From the NCBI GenBank assembly GCA_903888485.1, contig CAISTS010000032.1:248001-312000 (forward strand): a stretch of 64,000 nt of DNA, written 5' to 3'. Position numbers and translations under genes: made by a program. Positions 54,126 to 63,481 of this stretch are shown piece after piece; the stretch's first letter is position 1, and each line of letters starts with the position of its first letter. The DNA comes from an uncultured bacterium. GTDB taxonomy: Bacteria > Pseudomonadota > Alphaproteobacteria > Rhodospirillales > Rhodospirillaceae. The notes beneath the pieces are model-generated. The model saw only the letters and a program-made list of their open reading frames with translations. It had not been told where the DNA came from and searched no databases.

Positions 54126-54995
54126 CTAGTGCGCGACCGTCGGGCCGCGCTGAAGCAGGTTCGGCGTTTTGCCGAGCTGATCGGAGATGCCGCGCGCTTC
54201 GCGCTTCAACTCCGCGGCCAGCTGCTTCTGACGCTCCGGCGAGATCGGCCCGGAGTTGGCGATGGACAAGGCACCCACAGGTTTGCCGCCGGCATCGCGT
54301 ACCGCAACGGAAATGCCCCACAGGCCCGGGCGCACCAGGCCGGGGTTCACCGCGTAACCGTCGACGCGAGCGCGCTCCATGAGCTGATGCACACGCGCCG
54401 GCGTATAGGCGCGGTAGAATTCGTCGAAACGTTTGGCGTTGGCGATGAGGACCTTCTTCGCGGTGTTGTCGCCCATGGCCGCCAGCACCGCCTGGCCCGC
54501 CGAGCTGATGCCGATGGGATAGCGGTGACCAACCTGAAGCAACTCGGGCTTGATGGGTGCGCTGCCCGACGCGCATTCCAGGTAGACGATCTCGAGACCG
54601 CGCACGGCCGAGAGGAACACGGTGCTCTGCGAGACCGCCGCCAGGCGCTGGAGCGCCGGCTGGCAAAGGTCGTGCACGCTGTAGCGGTCGGCGGCGACGG
54701 CGCCGAGGATGAAAGCCTCGGGGCCAAGGTGATAGCAGCGGCGCTCGCGTTCCTGCTCCACCAGACCGGCGCGCACCAATCCAGAAAGAATGCGGTGGGC
54801 GGTGGGCTTGGCGAGATGCGTGCGTGCAACGACATCGGCAAGACGCGCCCCGCCGCCGAAGCGCGCCACGGTGCGCAGCACGGCGGCCGCGCGCTCGATG
54901 CTCTGCGTATGGCCGGCTTTGCCTTCGGATTCGCGGAGAGAAACTTTTGCCGTCGCGACCTTCGCAGCACCCAGCTTGGCACTCACATGGCCCAT
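54126..54995 (-). CDS. IclR-family transcriptional regulator 2
   Basis: The 289-residue protein has a long N-terminal arm (about 32 residues), then the IclR HTH (RLADVVARTHLAKPTAHRIL near residue 52-71) and the effector domain (VFLSAVRGLEIVYLE, VGHRYPIGISSAGQAVLAAM, GLWGISVAVRDAGGKPVGAL). The ATG at 54995 has GGAGGA 9 nt upstream; an in-frame TTG at 55004 lies directly against that site and is less likely. It shares the IclR fold with the following gene but differs clearly in sequence, so they are not a recent duplication. A dyad lies just upstream. Confidence 0.88.
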   Translation of the reverse strand: MGHVSAKLGAAKVATAKVSLRESEGKAGHTQSIERAAAVLRTVARFGGGARLADVVARTHLAKPTAHRILSGLVRAGLVEQERERRCYHLGPEAFILGAVAADRYSVHDLCQPALQRLAAVSQSTVFLSAVRGLEIVYLECASGSAPIKPELLQVGHRYPIGISSAGQAVLAAMGDNTAKKVLIANAKRFDEFYRAYTPARVHQLMERARVDGYAVNPGLVRPGLWGISVAVRDAGGKPVGALSIANSGPISPERQKQLAAELKREARGISDQLGKTPNLLQRGPTVAH

Positions 54996-55022
54996 GAACC
55001 GCAATCCTCCACCACGGGTTTG

Positions 55023-55057
55023 TCCACTAATGTGAACATTTTGTCTACTATAGTGGA
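55023..55057 (-). promoter_or_regulatory. Dyad upstream of the IclR pair
   Basis: TCCACTA at 55023-55029 and TAGTGGA at 55051-55057 form a 7-bp inverted repeat with a 21-bp spacer, and TGTCCACTA is echoed by TGTCTACTA in the middle. Its place about 30-60 bp before the IclR start fits autoregulation, which is common in the family. This is a candidate operator. Confidence 0.4.
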
Positions 55058-55239
55058 TTTACAATAAAACTGCAATGCGGCCGGTTCCAGGGGGATTCAA
55101 AGCCGCGGTACTTGGCGCCGGGGAGGAGCTCGCGTTCGCCATCTTGGCGCAAGGACCGCGCCGGCGACGCTGTTGCCTTTCGCCCCGCGGCACCACTTTA
55201 GCCATTAAAATCATGCCGTTATCCACGCCCCCAATCTCC

Positions 55240-55268
55240 TTGACACCCCCCTGCGCCATCCCTATGGT
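55240..55268 (+). promoter_or_regulatory. Sigma-70-type promoter for the atp operon
   Basis: A perfect -35 TTGACA at 55240-55245 is followed after 17 bp by TATGGT at 55263-55268, close to the -10 consensus. The start codon of atpI lies 46 bp later. Confidence 0.6.
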
Positions 55269-55314
55269 GCGCCCGATTTCGCGCTGCAAACCCAGGTTTT
55301 CCGGGCTTTTTTGA

Positions 55315-55713
55315 ATGGTGGAGACCGATAAACCACCCACCCTGGAAGACGTGAGCGCGCGGCTCAAGGCGCTGCAGGACGCGGCTGCCGAGAAAAAGAC
55401 GATTGAGCAGGAGAAACAGGGGTCGGCGCAAATCGCCGGTGTGGGATTTCGGATCGGCATCGAGCTGATCGCGGGCGTGCTGGTTGGGGGCGGTCTCGGC
55501 TACTTCATCGATACGCAATTCGACACCAAGCCGATCTTCATGCTGGCGTTCATTGTGCTCGGGTTCACCGCGAGCATGTTGAGCGTGTTGCGCATCCTGA
55601 AGAACCTGGATCACGCGGTCGGATTGGGCCGCGCGATACGAGATAAAGAGGGAAAGGCGCGCGATCTCGCGCCGCCGCCCTCGCCCAAAGGCTGGGAAGA
55701 CGAAGACGATTAG
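55315..55713 (+). CDS. atpI: ATP synthase protein I (assembly factor)
   Basis: AtpI is a small membrane protein thought to help assemble the c-ring. The 132-residue product has a soluble, charged N-terminus and two hydrophobic helices (about residues 42-62 and 75-95), with the family segment GLGYFIDTQFDTKPIFMLAF. The C-terminus is charged and Pro-rich. It is the first gene of the F0 operon, in the order atpI-atpB-atpE-atpF'-atpF, which is typical for Alphaproteobacteria, where F1 genes lie elsewhere. A sigma-70-type promoter is visible upstream. Confidence 0.9.
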   Translation: MVETDKPPTLEDVSARLKALQDAAAEKKTIEQEKQGSAQIAGVGFRIGIELIAGVLVGGGLGYFIDTQFDTKPIFMLAFIVLGFTASMLSVLRILKNLDHAVGLGRAIRDKEGKARDLAPPPSPKGWEDEDD

Positions 55714-55781
55714 AGTTTCAAAATCGCGACGCACTTTTGCGGCGCTGGTTGGTTGAACGAAAAGAAGAGCGAGAGATTGTG

Positions 55782-56540
55782 ATGGCTGAGCATGTTGAGG
55801 GCGCCGCTGAAGCTGCCCACTCGCCCATGGCGCAGTTCGAGATCCATAAGCTGATTCCCATCGACGTAGGCGGCATCGACATCTCCTATACCAACTCGGC
55901 GCTGTTCATGACCTTCGCGGTCATCCTGACCGCCATCCTGTTCTGGACCGCGACGCGCCACCGCACCATGGTGCCGGGCCGTCTGCAGGCCACCGCCGAA
56001 CTGCTGTATGAATTCGTCGCCGGCATGGTGAAGGACAACACCGGCCAGGAAGGGATGCGCTACTTCCCCTTCGTCTTCACGCTGTTCCTGTTCATTCTGT
56101 TCGGCAACGTGATCGGGCTGTTCCCCTACGCGTTCACCTTCACCTCGCACATCGTCGTCACAGCGGCGATGGCGGTGTTCATCTTCGTGGCGGTGACCTT
56201 CATCGGGTTCTGGCGCCACGGCCTGCATTTCTTCAGCCTGTTCGTGCCGCCCGGCGCGCCGCTCGGCATCGCCATCATCCTGGTGCCGCTGGAGATGTTT
56301 TCCTATCTCATCCGCCCCTTGAGCCTGTCCTTGCGTCTGTTCGCCAATATGCTGGCGGGCCACGTGCTCTTGAAGGTGCTGGCGGGCTTCATCATCACCC
56401 TCGGCTTGGTGTTCGGCGTAATCCCGTTCCTCGCGGTGTTCGCCGTGACGCTGCTTGAGATCATGGTCGCCCTGATCCAGGCCTATGTGTTCGCCCTACT
56501 CACCTGCATTTATCTCAACGACGCCATTCACCTGCATTAG
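55782..56540 (+). CDS. atpB: ATP synthase F0 subunit a
   Basis: Subunit a forms the proton half-channels beside the c-ring. The 252-residue protein has five to six membrane helices. The essential Arg lies in the conserved RPLSLSLRLFANMLAGH helix, and the final QAYVFALLTCIYLNDAI stretch is typical. The start is set at ATG 55782 with GAGAGATTG before it; an in-frame codon 45 nt earlier would add an unconserved arm. The second gene of the operon. Confidence 0.95.
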   Translation: MAEHVEGAAEAAHSPMAQFEIHKLIPIDVGGIDISYTNSALFMTFAVILTAILFWTATRHRTMVPGRLQATAELLYEFVAGMVKDNTGQEGMRYFPFVFTLFLFILFGNVIGLFPYAFTFTSHIVVTAAMAVFIFVAVTFIGFWRHGLHFFSLFVPPGAPLGIAIILVPLEMFSYLIRPLSLSLRLFANMLAGHVLLKVLAGFIITLGLVFGVIPFLAVFAVTLLEIMVALIQAYVFALLTCIYLNDAIHLH

Positions 56541-56589
56541 TCCGCAGGTCAACGACTACAACCTCTTCAATCAAGGAAGGATAAGAACC

Positions 56590-56814
56590 ATGGAAACAGA
56601 AGCAGCGAAGATGATCGGCGCGGGTCTCGCCGCGATCGGCGTGCTCGGCGGCGGTATCGGCGTCGGCATCGTATTCGGCAACTACTTCCAAGCCGCCGCT
56701 CGTAACCCGGCCCTCAAGGACGAACTGCGCACCTACGCGTTCCTCGGCTTCGCCCTCTCGGAAGCCACCTCGCTGTTCGCGCTCGTCATCGCGCTCATCA
56801 TCCTCTACGCCTAA
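56590..56814 (+). CDS. atpE: ATP synthase F0 subunit c
   Basis: The 74-residue hairpin protein has two membrane helices. GGGIGVGIVFG in helix 1 is the glycine motif that packs the ring, AARNPALKDEL is the polar loop touching F1, and the Glu in FALSEATSLFAL in helix 2 is the proton-binding carboxylate. Length is normal for this subunit. A clear AAGGA ribosome site lies before the ATG at 56590. High expression is expected, as several copies are needed per enzyme. Confidence 0.96.
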   Translation: METEAAKMIGAGLAAIGVLGGGIGVGIVFGNYFQAAARNPALKDELRTYAFLGFALSEATSLFALVIALIILYA

Positions 56815-56845
56815 ACCGCCACAGAGGAACCCTTAGGGCTCCGCC

Positions 56846-57337
56846 ATGCCGCAATTCGATCCATCAAGCTACACCTCGCAGCTGTTCTGGCTGGCCGTCA
56901 CGTTCGTGGCGCTGTACTGGGTGGTCGCGCGCATCGCGGTGCCGCGCATCGGTGAAGTCCTGGAGCAGCGCGCGCGCGTCATCCAGGACGACCTCGACCG
57001 CGCCATGCACCTCAAGGCCGAGACCGACGCCGCCATCGCCGCCTACGACAAGGCCATGGCCGAAGCGCGGTCCCAAGCCTACGAGCACATGAAGACCATG
57101 CAGGCGGAGATGAAGGCCGTGGCCGACAAGCGCACGGCCGACGTCACCGCCGACGTGGGGCGCCAGATCACCGAAGCGGAAGGGCGCATCAACGCCGCCA
57201 AGCAGCAGGCTCTGGACAGCATCAAGAGCGTCGCCGCCGAGACCGCGCGCGACGTCGTTGCCAAGCTGGCTGGGCTGTCGCCTGACGGTGGCGCGGTCGA
57301 TGCCGCCGTCGCCGCAGCTCTGAAGGATGCCCGCTAA
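56846..57337 (+). CDS. ATP synthase F0 subunit b'
   Basis: The 163-residue protein has one N-terminal membrane helix (about residues 12-30) and a long charged, helical stalk, typical of b-type subunits. It is the b' member of the split pair found in Alphaproteobacteria and photosynthetic bacteria: AARLAAxx-type signatures are less clear, but the N-terminus FDPSSYTSQLFWLAVTFVAL is typical of b'. It ends in a 1-nt overlap with atpF (TAATG), so translation of the two is coupled. Confidence 0.93.
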   Translation: MPQFDPSSYTSQLFWLAVTFVALYWVVARIAVPRIGEVLEQRARVIQDDLDRAMHLKAETDAAIAAYDKAMAEARSQAYEHMKTMQAEMKAVADKRTADVTADVGRQITEAEGRINAAKQQALDSIKSVAAETARDVVAKLAGLSPDGGAVDAAVAAALKDAR

Positions 57338-57819
57338 TGCTGCACGATCCCGCATTCTGGGTAGGCCTTGCCTTCGTCCTGGTGGTGGCGCTGATCTTCC
57401 GCCCCCTCGCCAAGGGCGTGGCGACGACGCTGGACGGGCGCGCGGCCAAGATCCGCGCCCAGATCGAAGAAGCGCGCAAGCTGCGCGAAGACGCCCAAGC
57501 CCTGCTCGCCGACTATCAGAAGAAACAGCGCGACGCGATGGCCGAAGCCGAGAAGATCATCGCCGCTGCCCGCCAGGACGCGGCGCGCCTCAAGATCGAC
57601 GCCGAGAAGGATCTCGAGAACGCCATCGCGCGCCGCAAGCAGCAAGCCCTCGACCGTATCGCCCAGACCGAAGCCCAGGCCGTGGCGCAGGTGCGCAACA
57701 CCGCCGTCGACCTCGCCCTCGCCGCCGCCGAGAAGCTGATCATCAGCAGCCTCGATCCGGCGAAGAAACAGGCCCTGGCCGACAAAGCTATCAGCGAGCT
57801 GCAGGGCCGCCTGAATTAG
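57337..57819 (+). CDS. atpF: ATP synthase F0 subunit b
   Basis: The 160-residue b subunit has a short N-terminal membrane helix (about residues 4-22, AFWVGLAFVLVVALIF) and a long coiled stalk (about residues 30-140), which with b' holds F1 against the a subunit. The DPAKKQALADKAISEL end is typical for the contact with subunit delta. It is the last gene of the operon and is followed by a strong terminator. The F1 genes must be elsewhere. Confidence 0.94.
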   Translation: MLHDPAFWVGLAFVLVVALIFRPLAKGVATTLDGRAAKIRAQIEEARKLREDAQALLADYQKKQRDAMAEAEKIIAAARQDAARLKIDAEKDLENAIARRKQQALDRIAQTEAQAVAQVRNTAVDLALAAAEKLIISSLDPAKKQALADKAISELQGRLN

Positions 57820-57841
57820 TCGCTACGTACATCACCGCCGC

Positions 57842-57873
57842 AAAAGCCCCGGTCGAAAGTCCGGGGCTTTTTC
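57842..57873 (+). terminator. Rho-independent terminator after the atp operon
   Basis: AAAAGCCCCGG at 57842-57852 pairs with CCGGGGCTTTTT at 57861-57872 around TCGAAAGT and ends in a T run. Confidence 0.9.
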
Positions 57874-57992
57874 ATATCCCTAGGAAGCGTCGGTTTTTTT
57901 AACAAACCCAAGAACTTTCTCGCCGGTTGCACCGTTACCATTGCTGCACGCGGGTCTGCGTACGCCGTTCCGGCGGAAGTCTTGGGTATAAC

Positions 57993-58615
57993 TAATGGAT
58001 TCTATTACCTTATAGCCGCCAGATCGGCGCGGGGATCAGCGTCATCGCTTTGTGCGCAGGTTGGAGCGCGGCGGCGCGGGCCGAGGATTATCCCGACCTC
58101 AAGCGCCTCTCGATTGAGGAATTGGCCAACCTCGAAGTCCCCTCGGTGTCGCGCACGCCCGAACCCGTCAGCGGCGCGCCGGCGGCGTCACGCGGCGTGA
58201 GAAGGCCGCCGAGCCCGCCCGCGCTCTGCCCCTGGGCAACATCCAGGAGGTCATCGTCGTCGCTGAGGACGACGCGACGGTGCGGCGCATGACCGTCGAT
58301 TCCTTGCGCGAACTTGGCTACACCGTGCATCACGCCGACGGCGTCAATGCAGCCCTCAAGCTGCTCGAGACGCACCCCGAGGCCAACTTGTTGTTCACCG
58401 ACATTGTGATGCCCGACAGCAACGGACATAAGCTGGCCGAAGACGCGCGCCTCATGCGTCCCGATCTCAAAGTGCTGTTCACCACCGGCTACGCGAGAGA
58501 CGCTGTCGTCAATAACGGTGTGCTGGATGCAAAAATGGAGCTGCTGCCAAAGCCCTACACCATCGCCCAGCTCGCCAGCAAAGTGCGGGGCGTGCTGGGG
58601 CCCGCACGTCAGTAA
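57993..58615 (+). pseudogene. Chimeric remnant: TonB-receptor N-terminus joined to a receiver domain
   Basis: An open frame from 57993 without ATG reads as a leader and plug-start of a TonB-dependent receptor (ISVIALCAGWSAAARAEDY, then LKRLSIEELANLEVPSVSR). Near 58180 this ends, and from there another frame reads REKAAEPARALPLGNIQEV and VIVVAEDDATVRRMTVDSL into a complete receiver domain to 58615 (phospho-site in LFTDIVMPDSNGH, Lys in LLPKPY), like the C-terminus of a hybrid histidine kinase. The acidic pocket lies before the only ATG (58280), so that short ORF could not make a working receiver. A deletion that joined two genes explains all this. The flank 57874-57992 holds nothing recognisable. 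Confidence 0.65.
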
Positions 58616-58675
58616 GCACAGCGCCCGTTTGCCGAACGGCGATCAAACTGCTACCAGACAATCCCGGCCCCCGCG

Positions 58676-60586
58676 ATGATAAGGTATCGCGCGTTGTCAC
58701 CAAGCACAGGCGACATTGAAGACGTGAATCAAGCGATTGGCGAGGCCTTCGCGCAACATCGCGCCGGCCGCCTGGCCGAAGCGCGCGCCGGCTACCACGA
58801 TATTCTGTCGATCCATCCGCAGCATTTCGAGGCGCTTCATCTCCTCGGCGCGCTTGAGGCTCAATCCGGCCGGCTCGCCGAAGCTGCTGTAACGCTCGGG
58901 CGCGCGGTGGCGCTTGACCCTACCCATGCCGAAGCCCTGAGCAACCTCGGTAGCGTGTTGCGGCGCATGGGGCGATTTCGCGAAGCGCTCGCGTCTTACG
59001 ATCAAGCCGTAGCCGCCGCGCCCGACAACGCTGACATCCACTTCAATCGCGGCAACGCGCTTTGGGATCTGCGTCGCTTGAACGACGCCTTAAAAGCCTA
59101 CCGGCGCGCCGTTGAATTGCGACAGAATTTCGCCGAGGCGCTGCAGGGCCTGGGGAAGGTCTACCTCCTGTTGCGCCAATACGAGAACGCGGCTGAGTGT
59201 TTTAATGCCGCCGCTGCCCTCGGCGTGGAACTCGACTTCATGCGCGGCGAGCGCCTGCGCGCCAAGATGAGCATCTTCGACTGGACCGATTTTTCCGCTG
59301 AGCTCGCCGAGATCACGGCGCGGGTGGAGCAGGGCGAAAAGGCCAGCAGCCCCCTGGCGTTTATTGCGGCCTGTGACACACCCACTTTGCAAAGGCGCGT
59401 GGCCGAAATCTGGAACGACAGCTTCCATGATGTGCCGACACCAGCCGCGCCGCTCGCACGACAGAAGAAAAAACTCCGCCTCGGTTACTTCTCCACGGAC
59501 TTTCGGAGGCATCCGGTGGCGTATCTGACCGCCGACTTGTTCGCTGCGCATGATCGTAGCCGATTCGAGGTCCTTGCCTTTTCGTTTGGACAAAGCCCCT
59601 ACGATGCGTTCCGCCAAAGGCTGGAGAAATCCTTCGACGCCTTCATCAACGTTTTCGAAAACCAGGACCGGGACGTCGCCGAGCTTGCGCGCAAGGCTGA
59701 GATCGACATCGCTATCGACTTGGGGGGCTATACGGCCAACGCGCGTTCCGGGATTTTCGCGTGGCGGGCAGCGCCCGTGCAGGTCAGTTATCTTGGGTAC
59801 CCGGGCACGATGGGCGCGCCCTTCATTGATTACTTGATCGCGGACCAAACGGTCATACCGCCGGCCATGGTCCAGGCATACAGCGAGAAGATCGTTTACA
59901 TGCCGGACAGCTTTCAGGTGAATTCGGATACGAGCAGCAAGTCGGACGACGCGGTCACGCGCAAGACAGTTGGACTGCCGGAAACGGGCTTCGTGTATTG
60001 CGCGTTCAACAACGCCGCCAAGATAACGCCGGATATGTTTAGCGCCTGGATGCGTATCCTCGGCAAGGTGCCGGGAAGCGTGCTCTGGCTATCTGAAGTC
60101 GGGCCGTCGGCCACGGCGAATTTACGCCGCGAGGCCATCGCACGCGATGTGGCACCAGAGAGATTGGTCTTTGCGCCTAGAGTTGCCCGTGAAGACTATT
60201 TTACGCGCCTCGGCTGCGCCGATCTGTTTCTAGACACGTCGCCTTACAATGCGCACACTACTGCGACCGATGTGTTGTGGGCAGGCGTGCCGCTCTTAAC
60301 CTATGCGTCCCAGTCTTACGCCGGCCGCGTCGGCGCCAGCGTACTGACGGCGCTGGATATGCCGGAACTCATCACCACCAGTCTTTCGAACTACGAAGAG
60401 ATGGCTGTTGGTGTGGCACTCAATCCCCAACGTGCGGCGGCTTTGCGGCAAAAATTGGCGCATGCCTTGGAAACCTCGCGGCTGTTCGATACCGCGCGGT
60501 TCGCGGGCAATATCGAGAAGGCGTACGAGCAAATGATCGCTCGGGCGCGCACCGGTGCGCCACCCGAGCACATCACCATCGTCTAG
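58676..60586 (+). CDS. TPR protein with OGT-like (GT41/SPINDLY-type) glycosyltransferase domain
   Basis: The 636-residue protein starts with about four to five TPR units (about residues 20-190; for example ALSNLGSVLRRMGRFREALA). The GT41 domain follows (about 260-620), with LRLGYFSTDFRRHPVAYL, the IDIAIDLGGYTANAR and PVQVSYLGYPGTMGAPFIDY blocks, and the donor-binding DTSPYNAHTTATDVLWAGVPLLT. GT41 enzymes move GlcNAc or fucose to Ser/Thr of proteins; in bacteria they often modify flagellin or surface proteins. The target is unknown; no flagellar or surface gene is near. The ATG at 58676 fits. Confidence 0.92.
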   Translation: MIRYRALSPSTGDIEDVNQAIGEAFAQHRAGRLAEARAGYHDILSIHPQHFEALHLLGALEAQSGRLAEAAVTLGRAVALDPTHAEALSNLGSVLRRMGRFREALASYDQAVAAAPDNADIHFNRGNALWDLRRLNDALKAYRRAVELRQNFAEALQGLGKVYLLLRQYENAAECFNAAAALGVELDFMRGERLRAKMSIFDWTDFSAELAEITARVEQGEKASSPLAFIAACDTPTLQRRVAEIWNDSFHDVPTPAAPLARQKKKLRLGYFSTDFRRHPVAYLTADLFAAHDRSRFEVLAFSFGQSPYDAFRQRLEKSFDAFINVFENQDRDVAELARKAEIDIAIDLGGYTANARSGIFAWRAAPVQVSYLGYPGTMGAPFIDYLIADQTVIPPAMVQAYSEKIVYMPDSFQVNSDTSSKSDDAVTRKTVGLPETGFVYCAFNNAAKITPDMFSAWMRILGKVPGSVLWLSEVGPSATANLRREAIARDVAPERLVFAPRVAREDYFTRLGCADLFLDTSPYNAHTTATDVLWAGVPLLTYASQSYAGRVGASVLTALDMPELITTSLSNYEEMAVGVALNPQRAAALRQKLAHALETSRLFDTARFAGNIEKAYEQMIARARTGAPPEHITIV

Positions 60587-62128
60587 CTACTCCGCTGCTT
60601 GCCGCGCGCCGTTGCCGTTGGCCTCAGGCTCGGACGGCGTCCAGCGCAGGATCGGTTTGCGCGCGGCTTTGGTCTCGTCCAAGCGCCGGCGCGGCGAATA
60701 CATCGGCGCGGCCTTGAACGCGGCTTCGGCCCCGCCGGCTTTGGCCTTGCGGGCGAGGTGCAGCATAGATTCGATGAACTTATCGAGCGTCTGCTTGCTC
60801 TCGGTCTCGGTCGGTTCCATCAGCAGCGCGCCATGCACCACCAGCGGGAAGTACATGGTCGGCGGATGCACGCCCTCGTCGATCAGCGCCTTGGCGATGT
60901 CGAGGGTGGTCACGCACGTGCCCTTGAGGAATCGGTCGTCGAAGACCGCTTCGTGCATGCACGGCCCTTCAAAAGCCGCGGTCATTTCGGTGCCAAGGCG
61001 CGCCAGCAGATAGTTGGCGTTGAGCACGGCGTCGCCCGAAGCCTGGCGCAGGCCGTCGATGCCCATGGCCATCATGTAGCTGACCGCGCGCACGAAGACG
61101 CCGAACTGGCCGTGGTAGCCCTTCATGCGTCCGTAGCTTTGTTTGGCCGTGCCGAAGCCGGCGTGTTCCTCGGAGTCAAAGCCGGCGCCGATTTTGACGA
61201 CTTGCGGTACGGGCGCGAAGGGCGCGAGCTTGGGCGAGAGCACCGTCGGACCCGCACCGGGACCGCCGCCGCCGTGGGGCGTCGAGAAGGTCTTGTGCAG
61301 GTTGATATGCATGGCATCGACGCCGAGATCGGCAATGCGCAAGCGCCCGACGATAGCGTTGTAGTTGGCGCCGTCCATGTAGAAGTAAGCGCCGGCTTCA
61401 TGCACGGCATCGGCGATCTCGATGCAGTCGCGCTCGAAAAGCCCGCAGGTGTTGGGGTTGGTGATCATCACGGCCGCGATTTCGGGGCGCAGATGCTGCC
61501 TCAGCGCCGCGACATCGACGCGGCCCTCGGCGTTGGCGGGGATGGCTTCGACCGCGTAACCGCACAGCGCTGCCGTGGCTGGGTTGGTGCCGTGCGCGGA
61601 CTCGGGTACGAGAACGATCTTGCGATGACCCTGACCATTGGCCTCATGGGCCGACTTGATGCACATCAGGCCGCAGAGCTCGCCGTGCGCGCCGGCGGCC
61701 GGCGACATGGCGACCGCGGCCATGCCTGTGAGTTCCTTCAGCCACGCGGCGCAGGTATCGATCAACTCAAGCGCACCCTGGATCGTGGAGACCGGCTGGA
61801 AGGGGTGGACGTCGGCGAACCCAGGCAGGCGCGCCATCTTCTCGTTGAGGCGCGGGTTGTGCTTCATGGTGCACGAACCCAAGGGATAAAATCCGCTGTC
61901 GATGGAGTAATTCTTCTGCGACAGGCGCGTGTAGTGACGCACCACATCGGGCTCGGACATGCCGGGAAGGCCGATCCTGCGCGTACTCTTCATGTCGCCG
62001 AGGCGTTCGATCACCTTGGGTGCCGCGGGCAGATCGACCGCCGTCATGCCGGGCGTATCCTGTTCGAAGATCAGGTTCTGTTCGAGCTGCAGGCCGCGGT
62101 TGCCGCTGACTGTGGTGGGCATGGTCAT
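60587..62128 (-). CDS. gcvPB: Glycine decarboxylase subunit 2
   Basis: The P protein removes CO2 from glycine with PLP and passes the aminomethyl group to the lipoyl arm of GcvH. This 513-residue part is the catalytic half; the Lys of [19 protein letters not shown] binds PLP, and [17 protein letters not shown] near the N-terminus is typical of subunit 2. The C-terminus is Arg-rich and less conserved. The start overlaps the gcvPA stop by 4 nt (ATGA), so the two are translated together. It is the last gene of the operon and meets the OGT gene head to tail at 60586. Confidence 0.95.
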   Translation of the reverse strand: MTMPTTVSGNRGLQLEQNLIFEQDTPGMTAVDLPAAPKVIERLGDMKSTRRIGLPGMSEPDVVRHYTRLSQKNYSIDSGFYPLGSCTMKHNPRLNEKMARLPGFADVHPFQPVSTIQGALELIDTCAAWLKELTGMAAVAMSPAAGAHGELCGLMCIKSAHEANGQGHRKIVLVPESAHGTNPATAALCGYAVEAIPANAEGRVDVAALRQHLRPEIAAVMITNPNTCGLFERDCIEIADAVHEAGAYFYMDGANYNAIVGRLRIADLGVDAMHINLHKTFSTPHGGGGPGAGPTVLSPKLAPFAPVPQVVKIGAGFDSEEHAGFGTAKQSYGRMKGYHGQFGVFVRAVSYMMAMGIDGLRQASGDAVLNANYLLARLGTEMTAAFEGPCMHEAVFDDRFLKGTCVTTLDIAKALIDEGVHPPTMYFPLVVHGALLMEPTETESKQTLDKFIESMLHLARKAKAGGAEAAFKAAPMYSPRRRLDETKAARKPILRWTPSEPEANGNGARQAAE

Positions 62129-63471
62129 GACAGCACCTCCTTGAGCGCGCCGACAAGTGTGTCGATATCGGCGATGGTGTTGGTTTCCGTGGCGCAGAGC
62201 AGCAAGAGGTTCGCGACCTCGGGATAAGTCGGATAGAAGCGCGACACCGGCACGCCGCCGAGGATTTTGCGCTTGGCGAGTTCCTCAACCACGGGCGCGG
62301 CGGGTTTGGGCAACACCACCGCGAACTCATTGAAGAAGGCGCTGGGCAGCAGCTTCACGCCGGGAATTTTTTCGACCTTCTCGGCCAGCGCGACGGCCAT
62401 GGCGTGATTGAGCTGCGCGAGGCGCGTGAAGCCGGCTTCGCCCAGCAGCGTCATGTGCGTCGAGAACGCGAGCGCAATGAGCCCTGAGTTGGTGCAGATG
62501 TTCGACGTCGCCTTCTCGCGGCGGATGTGTTGCTCGCGGGTGGACAGCGTCAGCACCCAGCCGCGCCGGCCGTCTTCGTCCGTGGTCTCGCCGCAAAGGC
62601 GGCCCGGCATCTGGCGCAGGAACTTCTCGCGCGTTGCGAACAGGCCGACACCCGGTCCGCCGAAGCTCATGGGACCGGCAAGCGATTGGCCTTCGCCGAC
62701 AACGATATCCGCGCCCATCTGGCATGGCGGCTTGATGAGGCCGAGGGCGACGGGTTCGGTGACGCACACCACCAGCAGCGCGCCCGCCTTGTGGCAGGCT
62801 TCGGCGAGCGTGGTGTGATCCTTCAGGTGACCGAAGAAGCCCGGCGTCTGCACGACGACGCAGGCGAGTTCCGGCGTGATGCGGCCGATGAGGTCTTCGA
62901 TGCCGGCGGGATCGGGCGCGAGACATTCCACCGCGATGTCCAAGAACTTCATCGTCGTTTGTGTGGTGTCGCGGTAGTGCGGATGCACCTGACCCGACAC
63001 CAGCGCCGCGCCGCGCTTGGTGACGCGGCAGGCCATGGCGACGGCTTCGGCGCAGGCCGTTGCGCCGTCGTACATGGAGGCGTTGGCGATCTCCATGCCG
63101 GTGATGAGCGCAACCTGCGTCTGGAACTCGAAAATCGCCTGCAGCGTGCCTTGGCTGATCTCGGGCTGGTAGGGCGTGTAGGCCGTGAGGAACTCGCCGC
63201 GCTGGATCAGGTAGTCCATCGAGGCCGGCGTATGGTGGCGATAGTTGCCCGCGCCCAGGAAGGCCGGCGCCGCGCCGCAGGACAGATTCTTGGCGGCCAT
63301 GACGCCGAGCGCGCGCTCGACTTCGATCTCGCTGGCGGTGTTGGGCAGCTTGAACTTCGCGGATGCAAGCGCGGCCTTGGGCAGGTCGCGGAACAGCTCG
63401 TCCACGGAACCCGCGCCGATGGCGGCGAGCATCTCGCGGCGGTTGGTGTCGTTGAGCGGCAGATAACGCAT
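62125..63471 (-). CDS. gcvPA: Glycine decarboxylase subunit 1
   Basis: This 448-residue half pairs with GcvPB to form the P protein. It keeps the fold of the decarboxylase but lacks the PLP lysine, as expected for subunit 1. [20 protein letters not shown] and [16 protein letters not shown] are typical early blocks and [19 protein letters not shown] lies in the middle. Splitting of GcvP is common in Alphaproteobacteria and Gram-positives, while E. coli has a single chain. It lies 10 nt after gcvH. Confidence 0.95.
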   Translation of the reverse strand: MRYLPLNDTNRREMLAAIGAGSVDELFRDLPKAALASAKFKLPNTASEIEVERALGVMAAKNLSCGAAPAFLGAGNYRHHTPASMDYLIQRGEFLTAYTPYQPEISQGTLQAIFEFQTQVALITGMEIANASMYDGATACAEAVAMACRVTKRGAALVSGQVHPHYRDTTQTTMKFLDIAVECLAPDPAGIEDLIGRITPELACVVVQTPGFFGHLKDHTTLAEACHKAGALLVVCVTEPVALGLIKPPCQMGADIVVGEGQSLAGPMSFGGPGVGLFATREKFLRQMPGRLCGETTDEDGRRGWVLTLSTREQHIRREKATSNICTNSGLIALAFSTHMTLLGEAGFTRLAQLNHAMAVALAEKVEKIPGVKLLPSAFFNEFAVVLPKPAAPVVEELAKRKILGGVPVSRFYPTYPEVANLLLLCATETNTIADIDTLVGALKEVLS

Positions 63472-63481
63472 GGGTATGTCC

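Noticed and set aside
53359-54666. 435-residue version of IclR 1
   Set aside because: The first 190 residues are an antiparallel-frame shadow of the neighbouring IclR 2 gene; the conserved protein starts at 54096.
55075-55314. 79-residue frame before atpI
   Set aside because: It covers the likely atp promoter (TTGACA/TATGGT), has no ribosome site and its sequence is not protein-like.
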